Part shown: in pieces, positions 14,729 through 22,685 of the stretch | Layout of the letters: every line of letters begins with the position of its first letter | How positions within the stretch are numbered: the first letter of the stretch is position 1 | DNA from: SVTX01 sp045538195 | Lineage (GTDB): Bacteria > Bacillota > Clostridia > Oscillospirales > CAG-272 | Length of the DNA: 24,673 bases | Assembly (NCBI GenBank): GCA_045538195.1 | Contig: JAZSRA010000126.1 | Coordinates: forward strand, 1 to 24,673 | Direction of reading: 5' to 3' | Notes under the pieces: model-generated | What the model was told of the DNA's origin: nothing | The model's input: only the letters and a program-made list of their open reading frames with translations | Databases searched by the model: none | Made by a program: the position numbers and the translations under genes

Positions 14729-15793
14729 TCAGTTAAGAATGGGAGCGTTTGCAATATTGTATTTTGTAAGAACCTCTTGGTTTACCTCTACCTTTTCTAT
14801 ATGAGGCTTAACAAGGGCATTGAATTTGTTGTTTGAAATATCCGATATTAGTTCTGCTTCAACATCAGAATAAAGATTGTATTTTTCAGCATTTGTCGGG
14901 TATTTCTTTATTATGTGAATACCGTAGGTGCTCTGTACTGTTCTTATTTCTCCGACTTCCATATCAAGCGCTGCATTCTGAAATCCTTCAGTAAAGCTGC
15001 TGTTCGGTCCTACAAAGTAACCCTCATAGTATTTTGCAGCACCCGAAGCGTCAGAATCCTTATAGACCTCCCAAAGCTCCTCAAAGCTCTCGCCTGCCAT
15101 GAGCTTTAGGTTGATTTCCTCGGCAAGCTCTTCTTTTTGTGCTTTTTCTTCATCTGTCAAGGATACCTTTGAGCCGTCGTCACGCACCTTGAAGCTGGTA
15201 TTTACAAGAATGTGCTTTACCACCGAATAGTTTTTGCCGAAGTAGTCTTGTTTCTCTTCTTCGGAAACTGCCACAGACCCCTGAAGTGCTGCCATTTTAA
15301 AATAAAGAGTGTAGTATTTACGAAGATTTTCAAGGTCTATTCCGAAGCCTGAAAGATATGCTTCAAGCTCACTCTTTGAGCCCTTTGCTTTTGTAAGCTG
15401 TGAAAGTAAGGCGTCAAATTGCTTTTCAATCTGGATATCAGCTTCGCTGAATGCAGTTTTATCCTCGGCACTCTTTTTTGCTTCGTCGTAAAGATATGCT
15501 GATGCTACAATTTCCTTGGCGCTGTTAACAATCGAAGAAAAAGCCATGTCACCGACTGTTTTTCCATCCTGTGTAGCCTTCATATCCCAGAATTCAGAAG
15601 CATCGGTGGTTGCACCTATACCGAGAAGATAATAGGTTTTGTTTTCCGACAGGTGATAGGAAAACATATTCTCGTTCATTACAGTTTCACCATATGAAAA
15701 AACAGGCTCACCCTCACCGCATGAAACAAGGTTTACACAGAGAAACACAAGACAAAGCGCTGCACATATTATTTTTTTGAATGTATTTTTCAT
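14729..15793 (-). CDS. Parvulin-type peptidyl-prolyl isomerase lipoprotein
   Basis: This 354-residue lipoprotein has a PrsA/SurA-like layout and would help fold exported proteins at the outer face of the membrane. The signal peptide is 1-24 with the lipobox LVSC and lipidated C25. A helical chaperone region follows (about 80-180). The parvulin rotamase domain runs from about 193, VVKHILVNTSF, to GIHIIKKYP near 300, with a long charged insert between. A TTG four codons earlier lies inside the GGAGG ribosome site, so the ATG at 15793 was chosen. It sits 42 bp behind mfd and 13 bp ahead of the MreD-like gene, so it is cotranscribed. Specific clients are unknown. Confidence 0.87.
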   Translation of the reverse strand: MKNTFKKIICAALCLVFLCVNLVSCGEGEPVFSYGETVMNENMFSYHLSENKTYYLLGIGATTDASEFWDMKATQDGKTVGDMAFSSIVNSAKEIVASAYLYDEAKKSAEDKTAFSEADIQIEKQFDALLSQLTKAKGSKSELEAYLSGFGIDLENLRKYYTLYFKMAALQGSVAVSEEEKQDYFGKNYSVVKHILVNTSFKVRDDGSKVSLTDEEKAQKEELAEEINLKLMAGESFEELWEVYKDSDASGAAKYYEGYFVGPNSSFTEGFQNAALDMEVGEIRTVQSTYGIHIIKKYPTNAEKYNLYSDVEAELISDISNNKFNALVKPHIEKVEVNQEVLTKYNIANAPILN

Positions 15794-15835
15794 TTTTTCC
15801 TCCAAAATTTTAGAGTTAATATATATTTACTCTTT

Positions 15836-18800
15836 TTATTGTAGCAGATTTTCCTCCTGCTTTGGTGAATAAATATTAAATATTTTATCAAGACACACGC
15901 GTAGAGCCGTTTCGTCTTTGATTTTTATACTGTAATAAGGAGTAGCACCCGAAGAATAAAGCAGGTCCTTTGCAAATTCTGCATACATATCACGAAGCTT
16001 TTCTCGCGACGGCTCTTCCGGGTATACGTTAAGTCGTCCTGAACGAAGCTCAAATCTTGTAATACGCAGTTTTTCTCCCATAGCTCGCACCTTTGATATC
16101 CATATAAGGTCAAGCACGCACGAGGGCATTTCTCCATATCTGTCGAGTAGCTCGTCTGTTACCTCGTCGGCATCCGACTCGTTTTGTATTCCTGCAATTT
16201 TTGTGTAAGCTTCAATTCGTGCACCCGGCAATGAAATGTAGCTTTCCGGAATATATGCACTTTTTCCGAAGTCAACACTGCACTCACATTTTTTCTTTTG
16301 CTTTTCGCCTTTTTCCTCAAGCACGGCTGATTCTAAAAGCTTTATATAAAGGTCATAGCCGACAGCCTCCATGTGTCCTGACTGCTCAGTACCAAGCAGA
16401 TTTCCTGCCCCCCTTATTTCAAGGTCACGCATAGCAATCTTAAAGCCCGATCCGAATTCAGTAAATTCTCGCACAGCCTCAAGTCGCTTTTGTGCAATTT
16501 CCGAGAGTGCCTTGTTCCCGTCATATGTCAGGTACGCATAAGCACGTCTGGTCGAACGCCCTACACGGCCTCTTATCTGATGAAGCTGTGAAAGCCCCAT
16601 TTTGTCGGCGTTTTCGATAATAAGGGTGTTCGCATTCGGAACGTCTACACCCGTTTCAATAATTGTCGTACAAACAAGCACGTCAATTTCACCCTCTACA
16701 AGACGGCGCCAGATGTCAGATAGTAAATCCTCTGTCATCTGTCCGTGTGCCACAGCGATATTTGCATCGGGTACAAGCTTTCGGATTTTTTCAGCACACC
16801 CCTCAATTCCATCGACCTTGTTGCGAAGATAAAATACCTGACCTCCACGTCGAAGTTCACGTTTTATCGCTTCTGCAAGTACCTCGGTGTCATACTCAAT
16901 AACATAGGTCTGTACGGGGTATCTGTCCTGGGGAGCTTCCTCAAGTACTGACATATCCCGTATTCCTGCCATTGCCATATTCAAAGTTCTCGGAATGGGG
17001 GTTGCAGTAAGGGTAAGAACGTCTATATTTTCCGACATTTGTTTCAGGCGTTCTTTGTGTGCGACCCCAAAACGCTGTTCCTCGTCAACAACAAGAAGAC
17101 CTAAATCCTTGAATTCTATATCTTTAGAAAGCAGTCTGTGAGTACCGATTATTAAGTCGATTTCCCCACGGCGAAGCTTATTTAATGTTTCACGTATTTC
17201 TTTGGCAGTTTTAAATCTTGAAATAACCTCGATATTTACGGGAAAATCGGAAAATCTCTCTCTTGCCGTTTCATAGTGCTGCCAGGCAAGAATGGTGGTC
17301 GGCACGAGAATTGCCGCCTGTTTGCCCTCGCTTATACACTTGAAAACGGCTCTGAGCGCTACCTCGGTTTTACCAAAGCCAACATCCCCACAAAGGAGCC
17401 TGTCCATAGGATAAGACTTTTGCATATCCTTTTTTATATCACCAATAGCCTCAAGCTGTCCGTCTGTTTCTTCATATATAAATTTTGCTTCAAAGTCACG
17501 TTGCCATTCAGTGTCGGGTGAAAAAGCAAAGCCGGGAAGACGTCTGCGTTTGGCATATAGTTCTATTAGTTCCTTTGCCATATCCTTGGCAGCTCTCTTT
17601 ACTCTTGTTTTTGTCTTTTGCCACTCCTGAGTGCCGATTTTTGAAAGCTTTACGTTTTCTGACGCTCCTGCATACCTTGAAACTCTGTCAAGCTGATCTG
17701 CCGGGACATAAATTATATCATTCCCTGCATATATAATTGTAATATAATCCTTTGTAATTCCCGAGACTGTCAGGGTGTTTATTCCGTCATAGCGTCCTAT
17801 TCCGTGTACTGTATGAACAACATAGTCACCGACAGACAAATCGGAATAGGAGAGTATTTTCATAGCAGAGCTTTTCTTGCTGCCTGCTCTTTTGGTCTTT
17901 CTTGATATATTGCTCTGTGTGTTTCCCTCGGTAAGAAGCACTATTTTTGCATCTGAAAGCTCAAAGCCTGCAAAATTCGGCATTTGCTCACTCTTGTAAC
18001 TGATATAGACAAAGCTCTTTTGCAGTTTTTCGGGCAGAAGCTCCTGTGGTGACACAAGAATCGAGTTTATTTTTCTGTCTGACAGCATACTGTTAAGGAT
18101 TGTCGCACTGTGCAGACTTCCTGAAAGGATTATAGTTTTAAAATTCCTTTCCTTATAGTCCTCGATATCTTCAAGAAGCATTTCGGGGTTTTTTGTAAAT
18201 GCAATCGTGTTTTTGCTTCGCAGATTAAAAAGGGCAGAAAATTTCATTTTTGCACTTTGCGAAAAGGTATTAAACACAATTGTCGGATTTTTACGTATAT
18301 TTGACAGTAAATATTGGTAATCCTCACAGAAATGCGCTTTTTGAGGATTTATTTCACCATGCTCTGCAAGAGAGGTAATTGTCTGGGCGAGCTGAAGATT
18401 GAAAGAATCAATCCTTTCGGCAATTCGTGGCGCTTCCCACAGAAAAATACAACCGTCAATATAGTCGAGCAGAGTTTCACTCTTTTGACTTATTGCACCG
18501 TAGTATTTGTCAATACACGCAAGATTTCCACTGAGCAGGTTCTCTTTTTCCTTTGAAAGTCTGCCGATAAGTGCTTCAAGCTCAGTAAGTTGTAATTTGT
18601 CCGAAGCGTTTTGCGCCTGCACCTTCCGTTTTTGCGCATTTTTTATAAGAGTTTCAATTTCGGATTTAATTGTCTGCTTTTCTTCTTCTGATAACAGCAC
18701 CTCTTTTGCAGGAGAAATTACAATTTCGTCAACATTTTCTGTTCTGCGCTGAGACAGAATATCGAAAACACCTGCACAGTCAAGCTCGTCACCGAAAAAT

Positions 18801-19435
18801 TCAAGTCTTATCGGATGTTCGGCTGATGTCGGAAAAATATCAAGAATATCCCCTCGTCTTGCAAACTGTCCGACTCCCTCGACGGTATCTGTCCTTGAGT
18901 AGCCGAAATATACAAGCTCACAGCATAAGCTTTCTGGTGAATATTCGTCACCTACACAGAGTTTTATTTCCTTTTTTATTGTGTCTTTTTTTGGCAAAAT
19001 ACCGAGAACTGCCTCGGGAACAGCAATAATAAGCTTTGCTCTTTTGTTTACAATCTCACGCAGAACTGAAATCCTCTCATGTTCGAATTCGCGGGAGGCA
19101 GCAGAAATGTTGTAAAGCATATAGTCGCGCTGTGAAAAGACAAAGACTCCGTCGAGTATGTTTTCAAAAAGGCGTTTGAGAAAATAGGCAGTTTTTTCGT
19201 CGGGAACGCAAATGAGAGAACACTCGCCGTTACCAATAATTTTTTTCTCACAAAGCAGAGAAAGGCACAGTGCTACACGTGCTGTATCTGCAAGACCTGT
19301 TACGAGAAGTGCGTCATCACGATATTTTTCTCCACCGACAGAAAAAATTGAGAGTCTCTCGCATATCCTTGCGTAATCGGGTTCGCTTTTTATCATGTCG
19401 CAAAGAAATTTTGCTTCTTGTGCTTTAAACTGCAT
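15836..19435 (-). CDS. mfd: Transcription-repair coupling factor
   Basis: This 1199-residue ATP-dependent translocase removes stalled RNA polymerase from damaged DNA and recruits UvrA for nucleotide excision repair. The N-terminal UvrB-homology region is followed by the RNA-polymerase-interacting CarD-like domain at about 535-595 (VGDYVVHTVHGIGRYDG). Helicase motifs are Walker A GDVGFGKT (683-690), DEEQ (784-787), motif III TLTATPIPRT (808-817) and motif VI GRVGRS (956-961). The C-terminal regulatory domain starts near LPGARIEAYTK. A long charged segment follows the UvrB-like part (about 240-310). The frame is open for 20 codons further, but the ATG at 19435 follows AGGAAGGTG and starts the normal N-terminus. 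First gene of a five-gene leftward operon with its own consensus promoter. Confidence 0.97.
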   Translation of the reverse strand: MQFKAQEAKFLCDMIKSEPDYARICERLSIFSVGGEKYRDDALLVTGLADTARVALCLSLLCEKKIIGNGECSLICVPDEKTAYFLKRLFENILDGVFVFSQRDYMLYNISAASREFEHERISVLREIVNKRAKLIIAVPEAVLGILPKKDTIKKEIKLCVGDEYSPESLCCELVYFGYSRTDTVEGVGQFARRGDILDIFPTSAEHPIRLEFFGDELDCAGVFDILSQRRTENVDEIVISPAKEVLLSEEEKQTIKSEIETLIKNAQKRKVQAQNASDKLQLTELEALIGRLSKEKENLLSGNLACIDKYYGAISQKSETLLDYIDGCIFLWEAPRIAERIDSFNLQLAQTITSLAEHGEINPQKAHFCEDYQYLLSNIRKNPTIVFNTFSQSAKMKFSALFNLRSKNTIAFTKNPEMLLEDIEDYKERNFKTIILSGSLHSATILNSMLSDRKINSILVSPQELLPEKLQKSFVYISYKSEQMPNFAGFELSDAKIVLLTEGNTQSNISRKTKRAGSKKSSAMKILSYSDLSVGDYVVHTVHGIGRYDGINTLTVSGITKDYITIIYAGNDIIYVPADQLDRVSRYAGASENVKLSKIGTQEWQKTKTRVKRAAKDMAKELIELYAKRRRLPGFAFSPDTEWQRDFEAKFIYEETDGQLEAIGDIKKDMQKSYPMDRLLCGDVGFGKTEVALRAVFKCISEGKQAAILVPTTILAWQHYETARERFSDFPVNIEVISRFKTAKEIRETLNKLRRGEIDLIIGTHRLLSKDIEFKDLGLLVVDEEQRFGVAHKERLKQMSENIDVLTLTATPIPRTLNMAMAGIRDMSVLEEAPQDRYPVQTYVIEYDTEVLAEAIKRELRRGGQVFYLRNKVDGIEGCAEKIRKLVPDANIAVAHGQMTEDLLSDIWRRLVEGEIDVLVCTTIIETGVDVPNANTLIIENADKMGLSQLHQIRGRVGRSTRRAYAYLTYDGNKALSEIAQKRLEAVREFTEFGSGFKIAMRDLEIRGAGNLLGTEQSGHMEAVGYDLYIKLLESAVLEEKGEKQKKKCECSVDFGKSAYIPESYISLPGARIEAYTKIAGIQNESDADEVTDELLDRYGEMPSCVLDLIWISKVRAMGEKLRITRFELRSGRLNVYPEEPSREKLRDMYAEFAKDLLYSSGATPYYSIKIKDETALRVCLDKIFNIYSPKQEENLLQ

Positions 19436-19515
19436 TTTTTCACCTTCCTCCCTTTTTGCAAAGCAAACTGAGCACATAAGAGAATATACCCCCATGTGCT
19501 TGAATTATTACATAT

Positions 19516-19544
19516 ATTATATAACTGTATACGGTGTTTGTCAA
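19516..19544 (-). promoter_or_regulatory. Promoter for the mfd operon
   Basis: On the minus strand, perfect TTGACA (19544-19539), a 17-bp spacer and perfect TATAAT (19521-19516). The leader then holds a 7-bp inverted repeat AGCACAT/ATGTGCT (19471-19477 and 19494-19500) with a 16-nt loop. Confidence 0.85.
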
Positions 19545-19628
19545 GGATTATATTAATACAAATTCTGCCTGGTTTCCACTATTTTCCATAATTTCCGAAA
19601 ATATTTTTTATTTTTTTTAAAAAACCTC

Positions 19629-19657
19629 TTGACAAAACAAAAAAGGTGTGATAATAT
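19629..19657 (+). promoter_or_regulatory. Promoter for the Rrf2-rubrerythrin operon
   Basis: Perfect TTGACA (19629-19634), 17-bp spacer, TAATAT (19652-19657). The perfect inverted repeat at 19662-19680 covers the expected start of transcription. Confidence 0.75.
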
Positions 19658-19661
19658 ATAT

Positions 19662-19680
19662 GTGTACCAAAAAGGTACAC
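19662..19680. promoter_or_regulatory. Operator-like inverted repeat at the Rrf2 promoter
   Basis: GTGTACC (19662-19668) and GGTACAC (19674-19680) are perfect inverted copies around AAAAA. They begin 5 bp after the -10 box. A protein bound there would block transcription start, so autoregulation by the adjacent Rrf2 protein is the simplest reading, though it is not proven. Confidence 0.7.
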
Positions 19681-19718
19681 AATAAAAATCAAACAACAAC
19701 TGCAAAAAAGAGGAGAAA

Positions 19719-20135
19719 ATGATGCACTTTGCACTTGAAACCGACTATGCTGTGAGAATGATAGCAGCACTTGCCGATAAGTGTGCAGACGAAAACGTAT
19801 CTCTTGGTGCTGCAGCCCTCGGTGAAATAGCCTGTGTGCCAAGACCGACGGCTCTGAAGGTGCTCAGGCAGCTCAGAAAATGTGACTTGGTACAATCGAC
19901 GAAAGGTGCAACCGGTGGGTATCGTCTCTCAAGAGATCCGGAGAAAATAACACTGGCGCAAGTAATAGAAGCAATCGAGGGTAAAATCCAAATATCCCGA
20001 TGCCTGTCCTGTGATTATGTCTGTTCAAAAACAGGCACGGAGCATGAGACTTGTAGATTTCATAAGATTTATAAAGGTCTTAACGAACAGCTCACAAGTG
20101 AGCTTTCTAAGATAAATTTTTTAAGCAAAAACTAA
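19719..20135 (+). CDS. Rrf2 family transcriptional regulator
   Basis: This 138-residue Rrf2 protein is a winged-helix DNA-binding dimer. The N-terminus MHFALETDYAVRMIAALAD and the recognition region GEIACVPRPTALKVLRQL are typical, followed by the wing KGATGGYRLSR. The C-terminal half carries C95, C98, C102 and C112 plus H115. In IscR three cysteines spaced C-x5-C-x5-C and a histidine hold a [2Fe-2S] cluster. The cysteine-rich arrangement here (C-x2-C-x3-C-x9-C) is different but again suggests an Fe-S or redox sensor. Two ATG codons are in tandem (19719 and 19722). AGGAG at 19711-19715 fits the second better. It sits 37 bp upstream of a reverse rubrerythrin and is probably its regulator. Confidence 0.9.
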   Translation: MMHFALETDYAVRMIAALADKCADENVSLGAAALGEIACVPRPTALKVLRQLRKCDLVQSTKGATGGYRLSRDPEKITLAQVIEAIEGKIQISRCLSCDYVCSKTGTEHETCRFHKIYKGLNEQLTSELSKINFLSKN

Positions 20136-20172
20136 AAACAAAAAATACTATTTAATTTTTGGAGGAAAGAAA

Positions 20173-20760
20173 ATGAAAAAATTTGTATGTTCTGTATGTG
20201 GTTACGTTCACGAAGGTGAAAGCGCTCCCGAAAGATGCCCTGTATGTAAGGTTCCGGCTGAAAAGTTCAATGTTATGGTAGAGGGCGAAAAGCTTGCTGC
20301 TGAACACGAATATGGTATATATGCCAAGACAGTAAAGAACAACCCCGATATTTCCGAAGAGGATAAGAAGTACATATTTGACCAGCTCATGGCAAACTTC
20401 AATGGTGAATGTGCTGAAGTTGGTATGTACCTCTGCATGGCAAGAATTGCGCACAGAGAGGGCTATCCTGAAGTAGGTCTTTACTGGGAAAAGGCAGCAT
20501 ACGAAGAAGCAGAGCACGCAGCAAAGTTTGCAGAGCTTCTCGGAGAAGACCTTGAACCCAATATGAAAGCTACAACAAAGGACAACCTCAAGTGGAGAGT
20601 TGACTGCGAATATGGTGCTACAAAGGGTAAATTCGATCTCGCTTCCTGCGCAAAGAAGAACGGTCTTGATGCTATCCACGACACAGTTCACGAAATGGCA
20701 AGAGATGAGGCTCGCCACGGTAGAGGTCTAGAAGGACTTCTCAACAGATATTTCAAATAA
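20173..20760 (+). CDS. Reverse rubrerythrin
   Basis: This 195-residue protein has a rubredoxin-like FeCys4 domain first (C6, C9, C22, C25) and a ferritin-like diiron four-helix domain second, the reversed order found in clostridial rubrerythrins. It would reduce hydrogen peroxide (and act in oxygen defence) with electrons from NADH via a partner reductase. Probable diiron ligands are E79, E112 with H115 (EEAEH), E146, and E179 with H182 (DEARH). All are present, so the site looks complete. A GGAGG site precedes the ATG. It lies in an operon with an Rrf2 regulator, and ends at a hairpin terminator. The electron donor is not in this window. Confidence 0.93.
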   Translation: MKKFVCSVCGYVHEGESAPERCPVCKVPAEKFNVMVEGEKLAAEHEYGIYAKTVKNNPDISEEDKKYIFDQLMANFNGECAEVGMYLCMARIAHREGYPEVGLYWEKAAYEEAEHAAKFAELLGEDLEPNMKATTKDNLKWRVDCEYGATKGKFDLASCAKKNGLDAIHDTVHEMARDEARHGRGLEGLLNRYFK

Positions 20761-20774
20761 GATAAAGATACAGA

Positions 20775-20810
20775 AAAAGGGTTCGGAAATTCGAACCCTT
20801 TTGTGCTTTT
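20775..20810. terminator. Bidirectional terminator after the rubrerythrin
   Basis: AAAAGGGTTCG (20775-20785) and CGAACCCTTTT (20792-20802) form a perfect 11-bp stem with a 6-nt loop. T-rich sequence follows on the plus strand (ending near 20811), and an A-run precedes it, so it serves both convergent genes. Confidence 0.85.
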
Positions 20811-21205
20811 TACTTAATCCACCACTCAGGGGTAATTTCCCCGAGAGTTACTGTTTTTCCGGTACTGTAATCGAGCATTATTTCAATATCGTGGTATTTC
20901 CCTGCCATAAGCTGTACCATAAGCTCACGGCATGCCCCACAGGGCGCACCACAGCTACCGTCAGGCAAAATACACAGCACCTTGTCAATTTCCTGTTCAC
21001 CACAGGTTATCATATTGAAAATTGCGTTCCTTTCGGCACAAACTCCGAGCGTTGAGCAGGTATCAATACAAACGCCGGTATATATTTTTCCGGATTTTGA
21101 AAGAACTGCGGCTGCCACCTCACCACAGGTGACATATTCTGAAATTCTGCGCTCGTTCAGTACTGCCTTTGCTGCATTATACATTTCTGTCCAGATTTTT
21201 TCCAT
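20810..21205 (-). CDS. Cytidine deaminase-like zinc protein
   Basis: This 131-residue protein is in the cytidine deaminase superfamily. The zinc site is C56-A57-E58 (CAERNA), with catalytic E58, and C89 with C92 in PCGACRE. This is the small tetrameric class with three cysteine ligands. Cytidine and deoxycytidine deamination in pyrimidine salvage is the likely role. However, the C-terminus (ITPEWW) is less typical, and blasticidin-S-type deaminases share the same motif, so substrate is not settled. The start ATG at 21205 has an AAGGAG site. The gene is alone, with its own promoter, and converges on the rubrerythrin gene. Confidence 0.82.
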   Translation of the reverse strand: MEKIWTEMYNAAKAVLNERRISEYVTCGEVAAAVLSKSGKIYTGVCIDTCSTLGVCAERNAIFNMITCGEQEIDKVLCILPDGSCGAPCGACRELMVQLMAGKYHDIEIMLDYSTGKTVTLGEITPEWWIK

Positions 21206-21238
21206 GTTTTTCTCCTTACACTTTGTTCTGTAAACTCA

Positions 21239-21267
21239 TTATATCATAGACGTGCAAATTTTGCAAT
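21239..21267 (-). promoter_or_regulatory. Promoter for the deaminase-like gene
   Basis: On the minus strand, TTGCAA (21267-21262), a 17-bp spacer and perfect TATAAT (21244-21239), about 34 bp upstream of the start codon. Confidence 0.65.
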
Positions 21268-21300
21268 TAGAAAAATCCTTTATACTTGAGTTTCCAACCC

Positions 21301-21329
21301 TTGACAAACCCCGTAAAATATAGTATAAT
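21301..21329 (+). promoter_or_regulatory. Promoter for hisS-aspS
   Basis: Perfect TTGACA (21301-21306), a 17-bp spacer and perfect TATAAT (21324-21329). The leader is only about 55 nt, too short for a T-box. Confidence 0.85.
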
Positions 21330-21390
21330 ACAAAGTTGAAAAGAAATAGAAATTTAAGTATTTTTCTATAAAACCGAAAGGAAATACAAA

Positions 21391-22653
21391 ATGATACAGA
21401 AGCCAAAAGGAACTCTTGATATTCTTCCGGACGAAGCGCTGCTCTGGCAGTATGCCGAGGCTATTATGCGTGATGTCGCAAGCAAATACGGCTTTTACGA
21501 AACACGCTTTCCGACCTTTGAATCGGGTGCGCTCTTCCGTAGAGGTGTGGGCAGCACTACCGATATAGTACAAAAAGAAATGTTCACAATGCTCGACCGC
21601 GACGGAAACGAGCTTTGTCTGCGTCCTGAGGGTACAGCCTGCGTTGTTCGTAGTATTATCGAAAACGGTCTTGTGGGTGAGCCTATGCCGCTCAGACTTT
21701 ACTATATAGCGCCATTTTTCAGATACGAAAAGCCTCAGGCAGGAAGAAGCCGTGAATTCTATCAGTTCGGTGTTGAGATGTTCGGAGCCCCCACGGCTCA
21801 GGCAGATGCTACCGTTATTTCTCTTGCTCACACGGTACTTAAGAAAATCGGCATAACGAACACCCTGAATATCAACTCAATCGGTTGTGACGAATGTCGT
21901 CCGAAATATAGACAAGCACTTGTTGAGTATTTTTCAGCACACGAAGAGGAGCTTTGTCCTACCTGCAAGGAAAGACTCAAGACAAATCCTCTGCGTATTC
22001 TCGACTGTAAGAGCCCAATTTGCTCAAAGATTGCACAGGACTGCCCGAAAACAATCGATTATCTTTGTGACGAGTGCGAAAGTCATTTTGATACACTGAA
22101 AGCTACCCTTTCGGGTATGGGTATTGAATATACGGTAAATCCGAAAATTGTCCGTGGTCTTGACTACTATGTAAGAACGGTATTTGAATTTATATCCGAC
22201 GATATCGGTGCGCAAAGTACGGTTTGTGGTGGTGGAAGATACGACGGACTGGTTAAAGAGCTTGACGGACCTGCACTTTGTGGTATCGGCTTTGGTCTCG
22301 GTCTTACACGGCTTATTCTTGCTATGCGTAAGAATGCCGAAAACGGAAAGCTGACACTTCCCGAAAAAAAGCTTCCCAAGATATATATTGCACCCATGGG
22401 CGATATGGCTATGAGATATGCTCAGGAGCTTACCTATTCGTTGCGTACACTTGGTGTTATGGCAGATACCGACATCGTCGGCAGAAGCCTTAAGGCACAG
22501 ATGAAATTTGCTGATAAAATCGGTGCGCAGTACGCACTTGTAGTTGGTGACAGTGAGCTTGAAGCAGGAAGTGCTACTCTTAAAAATCTGCGCAACGGTG
22601 AAAAGACGGAAATTTCCCTTGGCAGTGCTGTTGAACAAATAGCGGCACTATAA
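21391..22653 (+). CDS. hisS: Histidyl-tRNA synthetase
   Basis: This class II synthetase (420 residues, normal length) charges tRNA-His. Motif 2 is FRYEKPQAGRSREFYQFGVE (110-129). The histidine-specific signatures are RGLDYYVRT (255-263) and GGGRYDG (280-286), with motif 3 GIGFGLGLTRL (298-308). A cysteine-rich stretch (C189, C192, C206, C211, C218, C226, C229) lies in the insertion domain and is common in bacterial HisRS, perhaps metal-binding. The C-terminal anticodon-binding domain is complete. RBS AAAGGA precedes the ATG. It is 32 bp upstream of aspS, the usual Firmicutes pairing. Confidence 0.97.
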   Translation: MIQKPKGTLDILPDEALLWQYAEAIMRDVASKYGFYETRFPTFESGALFRRGVGSTTDIVQKEMFTMLDRDGNELCLRPEGTACVVRSIIENGLVGEPMPLRLYYIAPFFRYEKPQAGRSREFYQFGVEMFGAPTAQADATVISLAHTVLKKIGITNTLNINSIGCDECRPKYRQALVEYFSAHEEELCPTCKERLKTNPLRILDCKSPICSKIAQDCPKTIDYLCDECESHFDTLKATLSGMGIEYTVNPKIVRGLDYYVRTVFEFISDDIGAQSTVCGGGRYDGLVKELDGPALCGIGFGLGLTRLILAMRKNAENGKLTLPEKKLPKIYIAPMGDMAMRYAQELTYSLRTLGVMADTDIVGRSLKAQMKFADKIGAQYALVVGDSELEAGSATLKNLRNGEKTEISLGSAVEQIAAL

Positions 22654-22685
22654 AATATATTAAAAAACGAAAGGAAGTAATAAAA

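Noticed and set aside
20152..20718. 188-residue minus-strand frame opposite the reverse rubrerythrin
   Set aside because: It is a shadow of a gene with complete metal-ligand motifs; no promoter or ribosome site supports it.
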